In this document: positions 1-8,892 of the stretch, piece by piece
Numbering within the stretch: the stretch's first letter is position 1
Layout of the letters: every line of letters begins with the position of its first letter
NCBI GenBank assembly: GCA_964276235.1
Contig: CAXYEK010000001.1
Span: 310,001-374,000, forward strand
DNA length: 64,000 nt
Direction: 5' to 3'
Origin: SCGC-AAA076-P13 sp964276235
GTDB lineage: Bacteria; Pseudomonadota; Gammaproteobacteria; Magnimaribacterales; D2472
Translations under genes and position numbers: made by a program
The notes under the pieces: generated by a model
Told to the model about the DNA's origin: nothing
Seen by the model: the letters and a program-made list of their open reading frames with translations, nothing else
Database searches by the model: none

Positions 1-719
1 ACAGGACCACCAATAACAAATTTGCCAGTTGGGTTGATATAAATGTTTGTTGAATCTAATATCCATTCTTCAGGAACAATTGGCTTAATAATTTTATCCA
101 TTACACCAGCTTTTATCTCTTCTTGAGTCACATCTTCATCATGCTGAGTAGATAAAACAACAGCTGAAAGTCCTTCTATTGTTTTGCCATCATCTGAATA
201 AATAACACTAACCTGACTTTTAGCATCAGGTCTTAACCATTTAAGTTCCCCACTTTTCATAACGTCAGCTTGTTTTTTAACAAGTCTATGAGAAAGATCT
301 ATCGGAAGAGGCATTAACGAATCTGTTTCAGTACAAGCATATCCAAACATCAGTCCCTGATCTCCAGCTCCCTGCTCTAAGTTTTCTCCTTCACCTTCAG
401 TTACTCCTTGTGAAATATCAGGAGATTGTTCGAAAACAAGGTTCGTAAATTCACAGGTATCACCATTAAAACCATACTCATCAGTGTTATAGCCTATGTC
501 GTTAATAGTTTTCCTAACTACTGGTTCAAGATCTGGACTCCCAAGAGAGGTAATCTCTCCAGCAATGAAAACCATATTGTTTTTGATCATGGTTTCGCAA
601 GCAACTCTACTATTTGGGTCTTCTGCTAGATAGGCATCAAGCACTGCATCAGAAATTTGATCACAAACTTTATCAGGATGACCCCCTGAAACTGATTCCG
701 ACGTAAATATATAACTCAT
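1..719 (-). CDS. metK: S-adenosylmethionine synthase (MetK), C-terminus cut by window edge
   Basis: Makes S-adenosylmethionine from methionine and ATP in the cytoplasm. Read leftward from the ATG at 719, about 239 codons are present of a family length near 385. The N-terminus reads SESVSGGHPDKVCDQISDA, the ATP-binding signature of MetK, followed by GAGDQGLMFGYA; the visible end reads FVIGGP, just before the family's GGPMGD-type motif. A strong ribosome site (TGGAGG, six bases before ATG) fixes the start. It is divergent from tkt, so the 175-base gap holds both promoters. Identity is certain; only the C-terminal third is missing because the window ends. Confidence 0.97.
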   Translation of the reverse strand, partial: MSYIFTSESVSGGHPDKVCDQISDAVLDAYLAEDPNSRVACETMIKNNMVFIAGEITSLGSPDLEPVVRKTINDIGYNTDEYGFNGDTCEFTNLVFEQSPDISQGVTEGEGENLEQGAGDQGLMFGYACTETDSLMPLPIDLSHRLVKKQADVMKSGELKWLRPDAKSQVSVIYSDDGKTIEGLSAVVLSTQHDEDVTQEEIKAGVMDKIIKPIVPEEWILDSTNIYINPTGKFVIGGP

Positions 720-759
720 TTATTCCTCCAAAATTAAAAAATTCCGGTGCGAAATAATA

Positions 760-789
760 ATTTTTTAGCAGCTTATAAGTGCAAAAAAT
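760..789. repeat. AT-rich inverted repeat between metK and tkt
   Basis: Left arm ATTTTTTAGCA and right arm TGCAAAAAAT are complementary apart from one bulged base, around the palindromic centre GCTTATAAG. It lies 40 bases upstream of metK and about 105 upstream of tkt, so it could be an operator or an RNA hairpin in the metK leader. I see no match to a known SAM riboswitch. AT-rich palindromes also arise by chance in DNA of this composition. Confidence 0.3.
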
Positions 790-894
790 CTAAAAATCAC
801 AACGGACTGTAATTTTATATAAAAAAATTATATTTAGCTATTAATTCTCCTGTATAAATATTATTATCTGTTTAAACCTTAAACAGGAACAAAA

Positions 895-2886
895 TTGCAC
901 CAATTCGAACCAACAAATGCCTTAAGATTTCTTTCAATAGATGCTGTTCAAAAAGCTAATTCAGGGCATCCTGGAATGCCAATGGGAATGGCTGAAATAG
1001 CCACAGCTTTGTGGAAAAATCATCTAAATCATAATCCAGCAAATCCTCATTGGTTTAATAGAGATAGGTTCGTATTATCTAATGGTCATGGCTCGATGCT
1101 TCTATACAGTTTGCTTCATCTTACCGGATATAACATCTCAATGGATGATATAAAAGACTTTAGAAAACTGCACTCCAAAACACCAGGTCATCCAGAATTT
1201 GATTTAGATTGCGGTATTGAGACTACTACAGGTCCGCTTGGTCAGGGCATTGCAAACGCAGTAGGAATGGCAATTTCTGAAAAGATGCTCTCAGCAGAGT
1301 TTAATACAGACAGTATTGCACCAGTTAATCATTTCACATATGCATTTCTTGGAGACGGTTGCTTAATGGAGGGAGTTTCTCATGAAGCTTGCTCTTTTGC
1401 TGGAACTCATGAACTTGGAAAACTAATTTGTTTTTATGATCAAAATGGAATCTCAATTGATGGAGAAATAGAACATTGGTTTACAGACGATACGGTAAAA
1501 AGATTTGATAGTTACGGATGGCAAACTATAAGCGTAGATGGCCATAGTATTGATGAGATTAATCAAGCAATAGAATCTGCCAAATCTGAAAATTTAAGGC
1601 CAACAATGATCTTTTGCAAAACAACTATAGGATTTGGGTCTCCAAATAAATCAGGAACATCTGATGCCCATGGCTCGCCTTTGGGAGATGAAGAAATTAC
1701 TAAAACTAGGGATGCGCTTGGATGGAATCATGAGCCATTTGAAGTCCCAGAATCTGTTTATGAATATTGGAATGCTGAGTCAGATGGAGCAGAACTAAAC
1801 AACTCTTGGAATCAATTGATGGATTCTTACAAAGATAGTAATAGCGAAAAACATGCCGAATTAACTAGAAGAATCTTAGGGGATATGCCTCAAGAGTTTG
1901 ATAAAAAATATGCTGATTTTTTAGATAATTGCGACAATGAAAATACCTCAATGGCTACAAGAAAAGCATCTCAGGTGTGTTTAGATTTCTTTGTAAAAGA
2001 AATGCCAGAACTTGTTGGAGGATCAGCAGACCTTACCCCATCGAATAATACATTTTCCAAGTCCAGCTCAACATTTTCTAGTGATAACCCTACTGGAAAT
2101 CATATCAATTACGGCGTACGAGAGTTTGGAATGTCAGCAATTATGAATGGCATGCTTCTCCACGGTGGCATTAAGCCGTATGGCGCGACTTTTTTAGTTT
2201 TCACTGATTATGCAAGAAATGCTATTAGGTTATCAGCATTAATGAAAATACCAAATATTTTTGTCTATACTCATGATTCTATAGCCCTAGGTGAGGATGG
2301 GCCAACCCATCAGCCGGTTGAGCATTTAGTTACATTAAGATCTACTCCAAATCTAAAAAACTGGAGGCCTGCAGACTTAGTTGAAACAGCTGTAGCCTGG
2401 AAGAATGCAGTTAAATCTATTGATTCTCCAACATGTTTAATATTTAGCAGACAAAATACATCTCCAATAACTAGAAATCAAAATCAAATAAATAGTATTG
2501 AAAAAGGCGGTTATCTAATTAAAGAAAGTACCGACTCACAAATCACTTTAGTAGCATCAGGAAGTGAACTTCAGCTAATTTTAGATGCCTCAGAGAATCT
2601 AGAAAAAGATCATGGCGTAATTTCAAATGTAGTTTCTATGCCAAGTTTAGATGTATTTTTAGAAAATAACGAAGAGTATCAATCATCTATAATTAAATCA
2701 GATTTACCAATATTAGTTGTTGAACTTTCTCATCCAAATTCTTGGTATAAGTTATTAAATAAAAATGACAAAGTCCTTGGTATTGAAACCTTTGGTGAAT
2801 CAGCACCTGCTGGTATTTTGCTTGAGCACTTTGGATTTACTATTCCAAATGTTGTAGATATGGCGAAATCCCTGGTTGATGAATAA
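895..2886 (+). CDS. tkt: Transketolase
   Basis: Thiamine-diphosphate enzyme that moves two-carbon units between sugar phosphates in the pentose phosphate pathway. The 663 residues match full family length. The N-terminus has DAVQKANSGHPGMPMGMAE, then GPLGQGIANAVGMA, the ThDP-binding GDGCLMEGVSHEA, and in the pyrimidine domain the catalytic-Glu region NYGVREFGM and HDSIALGEDGPTHQP. The start is TTG at 895: an in-frame TAA at 880-882 rules out anything longer, the ribosome site AACAGGAA sits just upstream, and the protein begins at the usual place. It overlaps pgk, so tkt-pgk-fba is read as one operon. Confidence 0.97.
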   Translation: MHQFEPTNALRFLSIDAVQKANSGHPGMPMGMAEIATALWKNHLNHNPANPHWFNRDRFVLSNGHGSMLLYSLLHLTGYNISMDDIKDFRKLHSKTPGHPEFDLDCGIETTTGPLGQGIANAVGMAISEKMLSAEFNTDSIAPVNHFTYAFLGDGCLMEGVSHEACSFAGTHELGKLICFYDQNGISIDGEIEHWFTDDTVKRFDSYGWQTISVDGHSIDEINQAIESAKSENLRPTMIFCKTTIGFGSPNKSGTSDAHGSPLGDEEITKTRDALGWNHEPFEVPESVYEYWNAESDGAELNNSWNQLMDSYKDSNSEKHAELTRRILGDMPQEFDKKYADFLDNCDNENTSMATRKASQVCLDFFVKEMPELVGGSADLTPSNNTFSKSSSTFSSDNPTGNHINYGVREFGMSAIMNGMLLHGGIKPYGATFLVFTDYARNAIRLSALMKIPNIFVYTHDSIALGEDGPTHQPVEHLVTLRSTPNLKNWRPADLVETAVAWKNAVKSIDSPTCLIFSRQNTSPITRNQNQINSIEKGGYLIKESTDSQITLVASGSELQLILDASENLEKDHGVISNVVSMPSLDVFLENNEEYQSSIIKSDLPILVVELSHPNSWYKLLNKNDKVLGIETFGESAPAGILLEHFGFTIPNVVDMAKSLVDE

Positions 2887-4027
2887 GCTTTCTCAATTAG
2901 AAATTACAGATAAAAATCTTGTTATAAGAGTTGATATGAATGTCCCTATCATAGACGGGGTTATACAAGATGAGACTAGAATCTTTGCCTCTTTACCTTC
3001 GATTAATTATGCTCTTAGCAAAGGCGCAAAAGTTTTATTACTCAGTCATCTTGGACGCCCAACAGAGGGTGTTTTTGATGAAAGTTTTTCATTAAATCCA
3101 GTTGCTGAGCGCTTATCAAATATTCTAAACCAAAGTGTAGATCTAATATCTGAAATTGATGATCCTTTGCTATTTAATAGTTCGTCTAATATACAAATAC
3201 TAGAAAATATTAGATTTTTTACTGGAGAAAAATCTAATTCTAAAGAATTAGGTAAATCTCTTAGTAATCTTGGCGATGTATATGTATTTGATGCATTTGG
3301 TACATCACATAGAGAACAAGCTTCAACTCATTCTGCTATCACTTACTCCTCTCAAGCTTGCGCAGGGATCTTGCTCGAACAAGAAATAGAATCTCTCACA
3401 AAAGCTTTGAATGAGTCTGAAAAACCTTATACAGCAATTATTGGCGGTGCTAAGGTTTCAACAAAATTAGAGCTCATTAAGAACCTCAATAATAAGGCTG
3501 ATCATGTAATTGTAGGCGGAGGAATTGCTAATACATTTATTAAAGCTTCTGGTTATGAAGTTGGCAAATCTCTATATGAAGAATCTATGCTTGATATAGC
3601 AAAAGATATTCTCAAATCTGGGAAAATAATTCTTCCCGAGACAGTGGTAACTTCATTAAATTTTGATGGTGAACAAATACAACAAAAAGATATCAGTGAT
3701 GTTGCACCAGCTGAGATGATATTAGACCAAGTCGTTACTAGCCAAATGAAAGAAGTTATTTCATCATCTAAAACCATCTTATGGAACGGACCATTGGGCG
3801 TATTTGAAAACAAAGAATTTTCTCAAGGAACCAAAGAGCTATCAAAAGAGATATCAAAATCCAAAGGTTTCTCTATTGCTGGAGGAGGAGAAACTCTTGC
3901 AGCTATTAATAAATTTATCAATAAAGATGATGTATCATATTGCTCTACTGGCGGGGGAGCTTTCCTTGAATTTATGGAAGGAAAAGATTTGCCATCAATA
4001 GTAGCTTTAAAATTAAAAAGTAATTAA
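2879..4027 (+). CDS. pgk: Phosphoglycerate kinase
   Basis: Glycolytic/gluconeogenic kinase interconverting 1,3-bisphosphoglycerate and 3-phosphoglycerate. About 382 residues, near family length (E. coli 387). Visible signatures are the N-terminal RVDMNVPIIDG, the substrate-binding LLSHLGRPTEG, AIIGGAKVSTKLELI in the hinge, and the C-terminal nucleotide site GGGETLAAI and STGGGAFLEF. The ATG at 2879 lies inside the last codons of tkt (8-base overlap); an adjoining TTG at 2876 is the alternative. No ribosome site is evident, so translation is probably coupled to tkt. The gap gene that often sits between tkt and pgk in Proteobacteria is absent. Confidence 0.97.
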   Translation: MNKLSQLEITDKNLVIRVDMNVPIIDGVIQDETRIFASLPSINYALSKGAKVLLLSHLGRPTEGVFDESFSLNPVAERLSNILNQSVDLISEIDDPLLFNSSSNIQILENIRFFTGEKSNSKELGKSLSNLGDVYVFDAFGTSHREQASTHSAITYSSQACAGILLEQEIESLTKALNESEKPYTAIIGGAKVSTKLELIKNLNNKADHVIVGGGIANTFIKASGYEVGKSLYEESMLDIAKDILKSGKIILPETVVTSLNFDGEQIQQKDISDVAPAEMILDQVVTSQMKEVISSSKTILWNGPLGVFENKEFSQGTKELSKEISKSKGFSIAGGGETLAAINKFINKDDVSYCSTGGGAFLEFMEGKDLPSIVALKLKSN

Positions 4028-4038
4028 AGGAGATATCA

Positions 4039-5052
4039 ATGTCGTTAAATAGTTTAGAAGAAATAGCTTCCTATATAGTCTCAGAAGGCAAAGGAATCCT
4101 TGCTGCAGATGAAAGTAATCCAACATGTGGCAAAAGATTTGATTCAATTGGAGTTGAATCAACTGAAGATAATAGAAGAGATTACCGCGAGATGCTTTTT
4201 AGATCTTCAGGAATGGATGGAAATATCGGCGGGGTAATTTTATTTGATGAAACTATAAGACAAGATGCAAAAGATGGAACCCCTCTGGTTGATATCATCT
4301 CAAATCAAGGCGCCCTTCCAGGCATTAAGGTAGATAAAGGTCTACAACCGATTGGGGATACTGAAGAAACGGTTACGGTTGGCTTAGACGGCTTAGATGA
4401 AAGATTAAAAGAATATGCATCAATGGGAGCAAAATTCACTAAGTGGAGAGCTGTCATTAAAATTGGTAATAATATGCCAACTGATGAATGTATAGATGCA
4501 AATATGAAAGCCTTAGCTGATTATGCAAAATTAGTTCAGGATAATGGAATGGTTCCAATGGTTGAGCCAGAAGTTTTAATGGATGGAAGTCATTCAATAG
4601 ATGATTGCTACAGTGCAACTGATAGATCTTTAAAATCATTGTTTCGACACTTAGAAGAGTGTGGGGTAAACATTAAAGGAACTATCTTAAAACCAAATAT
4701 GGTGACGTCAGGTTCAACAGCTTCAGAGCAAGCAGGTATTGAAGAAGTCGCTAAAAAGACTCTAGACTGTTTAATGGCTAATGTACCTTCAGACCTACCA
4801 GGAATAACATTCTTATCAGGTGGACAGTCAGACATATTGGCTACTGCTCATTTAGATGCAATGAATAAAATAGGTGGTTTTAGTTGGAAAGTTAGCTTTT
4901 CTTATGGAAGAGCTCTTCAGGCGGCAGCCCTAAAAGCTTGGATGGGTAAGCCAGAGAATATGTTTATTTCTCAAGATGCCTTATCTCATAGAGCGAAGAT
5001 GAATAAATTGGCATCACTCGGAGAATGGGATCATGGTTTAGAGGATGATTAG
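4039..5052 (+). CDS. fba: Fructose-bisphosphate aldolase, class I
   Basis: Cleaves or forms fructose-1,6-bisphosphate. This is the metal-independent Schiff-base class: the sequence has ILAADESNPTCGKRF near the N-terminus, KWRAVIKIG, and TILKPNMVTSG around Lys218, equivalent to the Schiff-base lysine of animal aldolases (LKPNMV). The 337-residue length fits class I. A strong ribosome site (AAAGGAGAT) precedes the ATG. It sits 11 bases after pgk and directly abuts the LOG gene. Many Gammaproteobacteria carry the zinc-dependent class II enzyme at this locus, so the class I type here is notable. Confidence 0.96.
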   Translation: MSLNSLEEIASYIVSEGKGILAADESNPTCGKRFDSIGVESTEDNRRDYREMLFRSSGMDGNIGGVILFDETIRQDAKDGTPLVDIISNQGALPGIKVDKGLQPIGDTEETVTVGLDGLDERLKEYASMGAKFTKWRAVIKIGNNMPTDECIDANMKALADYAKLVQDNGMVPMVEPEVLMDGSHSIDDCYSATDRSLKSLFRHLEECGVNIKGTILKPNMVTSGSTASEQAGIEEVAKKTLDCLMANVPSDLPGITFLSGGQSDILATAHLDAMNKIGGFSWKVSFSYGRALQAAALKAWMGKPENMFISQDALSHRAKMNKLASLGEWDHGLEDD

Positions 5053-5640
5053 ATGAAGATTCAGAACATATCTGTTTTTTGTGGGGCTCATGAAGGCAAC
5101 AATCCTATATATGCTGAAGAAGCAAAGAATATTGCTGAGATAATTGCGAAGAAAGGAATCAATGTTGTCTTTGGCGGTGGTAATGTCGGATTGATGAAAA
5201 TTGTTTCAAATACTGCTCTTGATAATGGGGTTAAAGCATTAGGAATTTCTTTGAGATCTTTATATGAATTAGAGCTCGTAAACCCAAGACTAGATGAAAT
5301 TGTTGTTGCAGAAACCCTTCTTGATAGAAAAGATGTATTTATGGACAGGTCTGATGCATTTATTGTTCTTGCTGGAGGTGTCGGTTCTCTAGATGAACTA
5401 GCAGAGGTCATGGCTAGCAATCAATTAGGGATAATTAATAAGCCAATAGGCATTTTAAACACAGAGGGTTATTACGACCATTTACTTGCTTGGATGCAAA
5501 AAGCAGTTGAAGAAGGTTTTATTTCAAAAGCTAATTTTGATGAACTAATTATTTCAGATTCATGTGAAGATTTAATTGAAAGAATTGTGAATGAAGAAAG
5601 ACCGGCTGACGAAGACTGGACTAATAGACTAGGGCTTTAG
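5053..5640 (+). CDS. LOG/TIGR00730-family Rossmann-fold protein (nucleotide phosphoribohydrolase-like)
   Basis: A 195-residue protein with the LOG (cytokinin-activating) fold: GGGNVGLM near residue 40 and LAGGVGSLDELAEV near residue 107, the latter corresponding to the family's PGGxGTxxE nucleotide-binding motif. Family members hydrolyse nucleoside 5'-monophosphates to base and ribose 5-phosphate; the substrate in this organism is unknown. Its ATG follows the fba stop with no spacer, so it is the last gene of the tkt-pgk-fba operon, which suits a nucleotide/pentose recycling role. Family assignment is firm; the reaction is inferred. Confidence 0.85.
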   Translation: MKIQNISVFCGAHEGNNPIYAEEAKNIAEIIAKKGINVVFGGGNVGLMKIVSNTALDNGVKALGISLRSLYELELVNPRLDEIVVAETLLDRKDVFMDRSDAFIVLAGGVGSLDELAEVMASNQLGIINKPIGILNTEGYYDHLLAWMQKAVEEGFISKANFDELIISDSCEDLIERIVNEERPADEDWTNRLGL

Positions 5641-5684
5641 GTTATATTCTTTTAAGTTGTATTAAAAAGGTTTAGTCTAGTTGT

Positions 5685-6284
5685 ATGTCTTTTGAAGAAA
5701 TCAGAATTATTTGTGTTGTATATACTTCAGTAATATTTCCTCTAATTATCTATTTTAAATATAAATCTATTCTCCCTTCTTGGGTGCCAGTTATATATCT
5801 TGGTTCTTTTTTTGCTTGTGCGATAGGATGGGAACTTTGGTTTACATACGGCTGGGTAGATGGAGTCTCGGTTGATCTAAGAAGAACCGAAGCTTTAAAT
5901 TTTTGGTTACCAAAAGATATCAACTGGTTAATGAATTCCTTGGGTGATGCTGGAGCAGTTATGCTTGGTGGTTTATGGCTAATGTGGAGATATGCAAAGA
6001 AGGATCACGATATTTTTAATAAATGGAATTGGAATGCTTTTGCTGTTCTCATGATTTGGTGTATAGGTCAAAATATTCTGGTTGAGATGTTTCTATATCA
6101 CGATCAAATCTCTGAAGGAAAGGCTCTCTCATGGGCTCCACTCTCTCCTTTAGGACCATACTTCAACCCACTTTTATTTGAGTTTAATGACCGTAGCCTT
6201 ATGTTACAAACTCAGGTTCCTTGGCTAATATTGCCCGCACTAATCTATGCAACAATAATTAAGATTAATAATAAAGTTAGTTAA
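5685..6284 (+). CDS. Integral membrane protein of unknown function
   Basis: A 199-residue hydrophobic protein I do not recognise. About five membrane segments can be seen (near residues 8-25, 35-55, 83-102, 117-137 and 175-193). Between the second and third is a hydrophilic stretch with VDLRRTEALNFWLPKDINW. Many tryptophans and tyrosines lie at segment edges. It stands 44 bases after the LOG gene and converges on tatC with a 3-base gap, so it may be a separate transcript. No enzymatic motif is visible. Confidence 0.75.
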   Translation: MSFEEIRIICVVYTSVIFPLIIYFKYKSILPSWVPVIYLGSFFACAIGWELWFTYGWVDGVSVDLRRTEALNFWLPKDINWLMNSLGDAGAVMLGGLWLMWRYAKKDHDIFNKWNWNAFAVLMIWCIGQNILVEMFLYHDQISEGKALSWAPLSPLGPYFNPLLFEFNDRSLMLQTQVPWLILPALIYATIIKINNKVS

Positions 6285-6287
6285 AGT

Positions 6288-6989
6288 TTATTTATCTTTT
6301 GAAACTAATAAACCAATTTCAAAGAGCATCCACATAGGTATTGCTAGAAAAAGTTGAGAGAAGATATCTGGAGGAGTTATCAACATACCAACAACAAAGA
6401 AAAGAATAATTAGATAAGGCCTAGCTTTAACCAAAGTTTCTTTTTGTACTATGCCAGCCCTAATTAGTAAAAATGTTGCGACTGGAATTTCAAAAGCTAT
6501 ACCGAAAGCAAAGATAAGTTTTATAACAAAATTCAAATACTCACTAATATCAGTCATTACCACTATAGATTCTGGAGCTACACCAATAAAGAATTTGAAG
6601 ATTATTGGACACACAACAAAGTATGCAAAAGCCACACCAGAAGAAAATAAGAATATTGTAGAAATCATTAGTGGAGCAACAAATGATTTTTCATTCTTGT
6701 AGAGTCCAGGTGACATAAACATCCATATTTCATAAAAGAGATAAGGCATTGTTATTAATAATGCAGAGAATAAAACTAATTTAAGGGGAGCCATGAACGG
6801 CGAAGTTACCTGAGTAGCAATCATCATACTTCCTGTTGGCAAAATATCTAGAAGCGGAGAGGCAACATAAGCATATATCTCAGATGCGAAAGGAATTGTG
6901 GCCAAAGAAAGGATGCCCATAAAAAACAATACTCTTATAAGTCTTGTCCTGAGCTCTAGTAAATGACTTGATACAGATTCTTTATCCAT
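6288..6989 (-). CDS. tatC: Twin-arginine translocase subunit TatC
   Basis: Polytopic inner-membrane receptor of the Tat pathway, which exports folded proteins with twin-arginine signals. The 233 residues begin SVSSHLLELRTRLIRVLFF (the HLxELRxR cytoplasmic motif) and contain PFMAPLKLVLFSALLITMPYLFYEIW, then FAFGIAFEIPVATF; about six membrane segments are evident. The ATG at 6989 lies inside the end of tatB (8-base overlap). With tatA and tatB it forms a complete minus-strand tatABC operon. Confidence 0.96.
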   Translation of the reverse strand: MDKESVSSHLLELRTRLIRVLFFMGILSLATIPFASEIYAYVASPLLDILPTGSMMIATQVTSPFMAPLKLVLFSALLITMPYLFYEIWMFMSPGLYKNEKSFVAPLMISTIFLFSSGVAFAYFVVCPIIFKFFIGVAPESIVVMTDISEYLNFVIKLIFAFGIAFEIPVATFLLIRAGIVQKETLVKARPYLIILFFVVGMLITPPDIFSQLFLAIPMWMLFEIGLLVSKDK

Positions 6990-7230
6990 CTTTGTCTTTT
7001 TTTCCAGAAAGATCTAATTCTTCCATTCTCATTTCATTAAAAACATCTTTTTTAATTTCTTCAGTACCAATTTCAGATTCAATATCGTTCTTAAAACCAG
7101 AAATTTGGTTTTGTATTTTTTTATAAAATTTTAAGCAAGTTTTAATAACTTGTGGGAGTCTTGAGGGTCCAATAATAATTAATCCTAAAATAAGGATTAG
7201 CGCAATTTCGAGAAAACCAATTTGAAACAA
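6982..7230 (-). CDS. tatB: Twin-arginine translocase subunit TatB
   Basis: Single-span partner of TatC in signal-peptide binding. It is short at 82 residues: it begins MFQIGFLEIALILILGL, then IIGPSRLPQVIKT, the typical hinge with a glycine-proline, followed by an amphipathic charged helix and a truncated acidic tail (E. coli TatB is about 170 residues). The start is TTG at 7230; no ATG is available, and the MFxIGF N-terminus is characteristic. It lies 3 bases after tatA and overlaps tatC. Confidence 0.9.
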   Translation of the reverse strand: MFQIGFLEIALILILGLIIIGPSRLPQVIKTCLKFYKKIQNQISGFKNDIESEIGTEEIKKDVFNEMRMEELDLSGKKDKDG

Positions 7231-7233
7231 TTT

Positions 7234-7401
7234 TTATTCGTCTTTATTTTCTTCTTTATCTTCTTTTACAGCTTTTTTAAATCCCTTAAGACTAGCTCCA
7301 AGGTCAGAGCCCAAAGATTTTAATTTACCACTTCCAAAAATCAAAAGAATGACAGCTAAAATTATTAGTAATTGCCAAATGCTTATTCCACCAAAGCCCA
7401 T
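7234..7401 (-). CDS. tatA: Twin-arginine translocase subunit TatA (55 residues)
   Basis: Pore-forming Tat subunit. Translating leftward from ATG 7401 gives 55 residues beginning MGFGGISIWQLLIILAVI and continuing LLIFGSGKLKSLGSDLGASL, the membrane helix, FG hinge and amphipathic helix of TatA; the charged tail ends EDKEENKDE. The G-F-G-G-I-S-I-W start matches TatA rather than TatB. It is the first gene of tatABC, 9 bases downstream of the ubiB stop, so the whole minus-strand run from rsgA to tatC could be one transcript. Confidence 0.93.
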   Translation of the reverse strand: MGFGGISIWQLLIILAVILLIFGSGKLKSLGSDLGASLKGFKKAVKEDKEENKDE

Positions 7402-7410
7402 ATGAATCTC

Positions 7411-8892
7411 CTATGAGAGTATTACAAAGATACCCCATACAATTATTATACCTATTCCAATCGTTCTTATGATGTATTTTTCTTTCTGCAATTGCATTTG
7501 CATTTTATAAATCTTTTCATCATTAGATTTTCTATTTTTAGAGTAGCCCCTTAGTTCATCTAAAGCTTCATATACAAAGCCCGGCATTTCTGATGCTTTA
7601 AGTAATAGATCTTCTTTATTCTCAATAAGAAAATCTTTTAGTTTCAAGGGACTGAATTGTTCTTTAAGCCAGTTATCAAGATAAGGCTCAGCTATTCCCC
7701 AAAAATCAAGCTCAGGATATATTTGCCTTCCCATACCTTCAATATGAATCAGTGTTTTTTGTAATAGGACTAAAGATGGTTGAAGCGATAGGCCAAAAGG
7801 TCTCGTGCTCTGAAAAAGATACAAGAGTAATTTTCCAAACTCTATTTCAGATAATGGTTTTTCAAAGATAGGCTCACAGCACGCTCTTAGAGTATTTTCT
7901 AACTCAATGATATTTGTATCAGCATTAACCCATTCAGAGCTTATAAATAGTTGAGCCAAAGATTTATAGTTCTGCTTAAGAACCGCTTGAAGCATTCTTG
8001 CAAGGATATATCTTTCATCATTTGACAAAGATCCTGTAATCGCACAATCAATAGCTATGTAGCCTGGTGTATCTGGATGCTCTTTAGATACAAAGATATT
8101 GCCAGGATGCATATCAGCATGAAAAAAATTATCTCTAAATACTTGGTTAAGAAAAATCATAACCCCATTTTCGGCAAGCCTTTTTTTATTAATTCCATAT
8201 TTCTCAATTTGTTCAATATCAGTGCAAGGTATACCATCTATCTCTTCTAGAACCATGACTTTGCTTGTAGTCATTTCCCAAAAAACTTCAGGTATGTATA
8301 GCTCTTCTGAATTTGAAAAGTTTTTTCTTGTGAGGTTTGTATTGGCTGCCTCAAGTTTTAAGTCCAATTCCCTTAATATAGTACTTTCATAATCTCTGAC
8401 TACCTCGAGAGGCCTCAGTCTATAACTTTCTGAATATACATAGGTGCAGAATTTTGCAGCTGCTCTAAGAAGTCTAAGGTTTTTCTTAACTTCCTTTTTA
8501 ATATCTGGTCTCAGAACCTTTACTACTATCCTCGTGCCATCCTTTAATTTTGCAGAATGTACTTGAGCAAGAGAGGCTGCAGCAAGAGGAACATCGTTGA
8601 AATCATCAAATAGATTTTCTATTGAATCTTCTAGCTCTTTTTCTACAATCTCTCTTAACTTAGAAACAGAAAATGGCTTACAGCTGTCAGTAAGACCTTG
8701 AAGATCTTTAGCTGTATCGATATCTAAAATATCAGTTCTTGTAGATAGTAGTTGACCAAATTTTATGAAAATAGGCCCCAAAGATTCTAAGTATTTAGCA
8801 AGTTTTTTACCATCAGGCTTTGAAAACATCCCAAATCTTGCACCCAGCAAAGCCATTCTTATACCTTCAAATAATAAAATTATGATATTCAT
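7411..8892 (-). CDS. ubiB: Ubiquinone biosynthesis kinase-like protein UbiB
   Basis: ABC1/ADCK-family atypical kinase/ATPase needed for coenzyme Q synthesis. The 493 residues include the family KxGQ motif (IFIKFGQLLSTR, Lys44), the alanine-rich loop PLAAASLAQVHSA, VVKVLRPDI, FHADMHPGNIFV (catalytic loop) and a metal-binding aspartate in AIDCAITG. A C-terminal membrane segment (about residues 472-492) anchors it. It overlaps ubiJ by one base. E. coli UbiB is about 546 residues with two C-terminal spans; here one span is clear. Confidence 0.95.
   Translation of the reverse strand: MNIIILLFEGIRMALLGARFGMFSKPDGKKLAKYLESLGPIFIKFGQLLSTRTDILDIDTAKDLQGLTDSCKPFSVSKLREIVEKELEDSIENLFDDFNDVPLAAASLAQVHSAKLKDGTRIVVKVLRPDIKKEVKKNLRLLRAAAKFCTYVYSESYRLRPLEVVRDYESTILRELDLKLEAANTNLTRKNFSNSEELYIPEVFWEMTTSKVMVLEEIDGIPCTDIEQIEKYGINKKRLAENGVMIFLNQVFRDNFFHADMHPGNIFVSKEHPDTPGYIAIDCAITGSLSNDERYILARMLQAVLKQNYKSLAQLFISSEWVNADTNIIELENTLRACCEPIFEKPLSEIEFGKLLLYLFQSTRPFGLSLQPSLVLLQKTLIHIEGMGRQIYPELDFWGIAEPYLDNWLKEQFSPLKLKDFLIENKEDLLLKASEMPGFVYEALDELRGYSKNRKSNDEKIYKMQMQLQKEKYIIRTIGIGIIIVWGIFVILS

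Noticed and set aside
426..629. A 67-codon plus-strand frame inside metK.
   Set aside because: It lies entirely antisense to the well-conserved metK reading frame and has no supporting motif.
790..815. TCACAACGG upstream of tkt resembles the core of the SAM/SAH riboswitch, next to metK.
   Set aside because: It is on the plus strand, facing tkt and not metK, and I find no matching downstream stem or purine-rich partner. A chance match is likelier.
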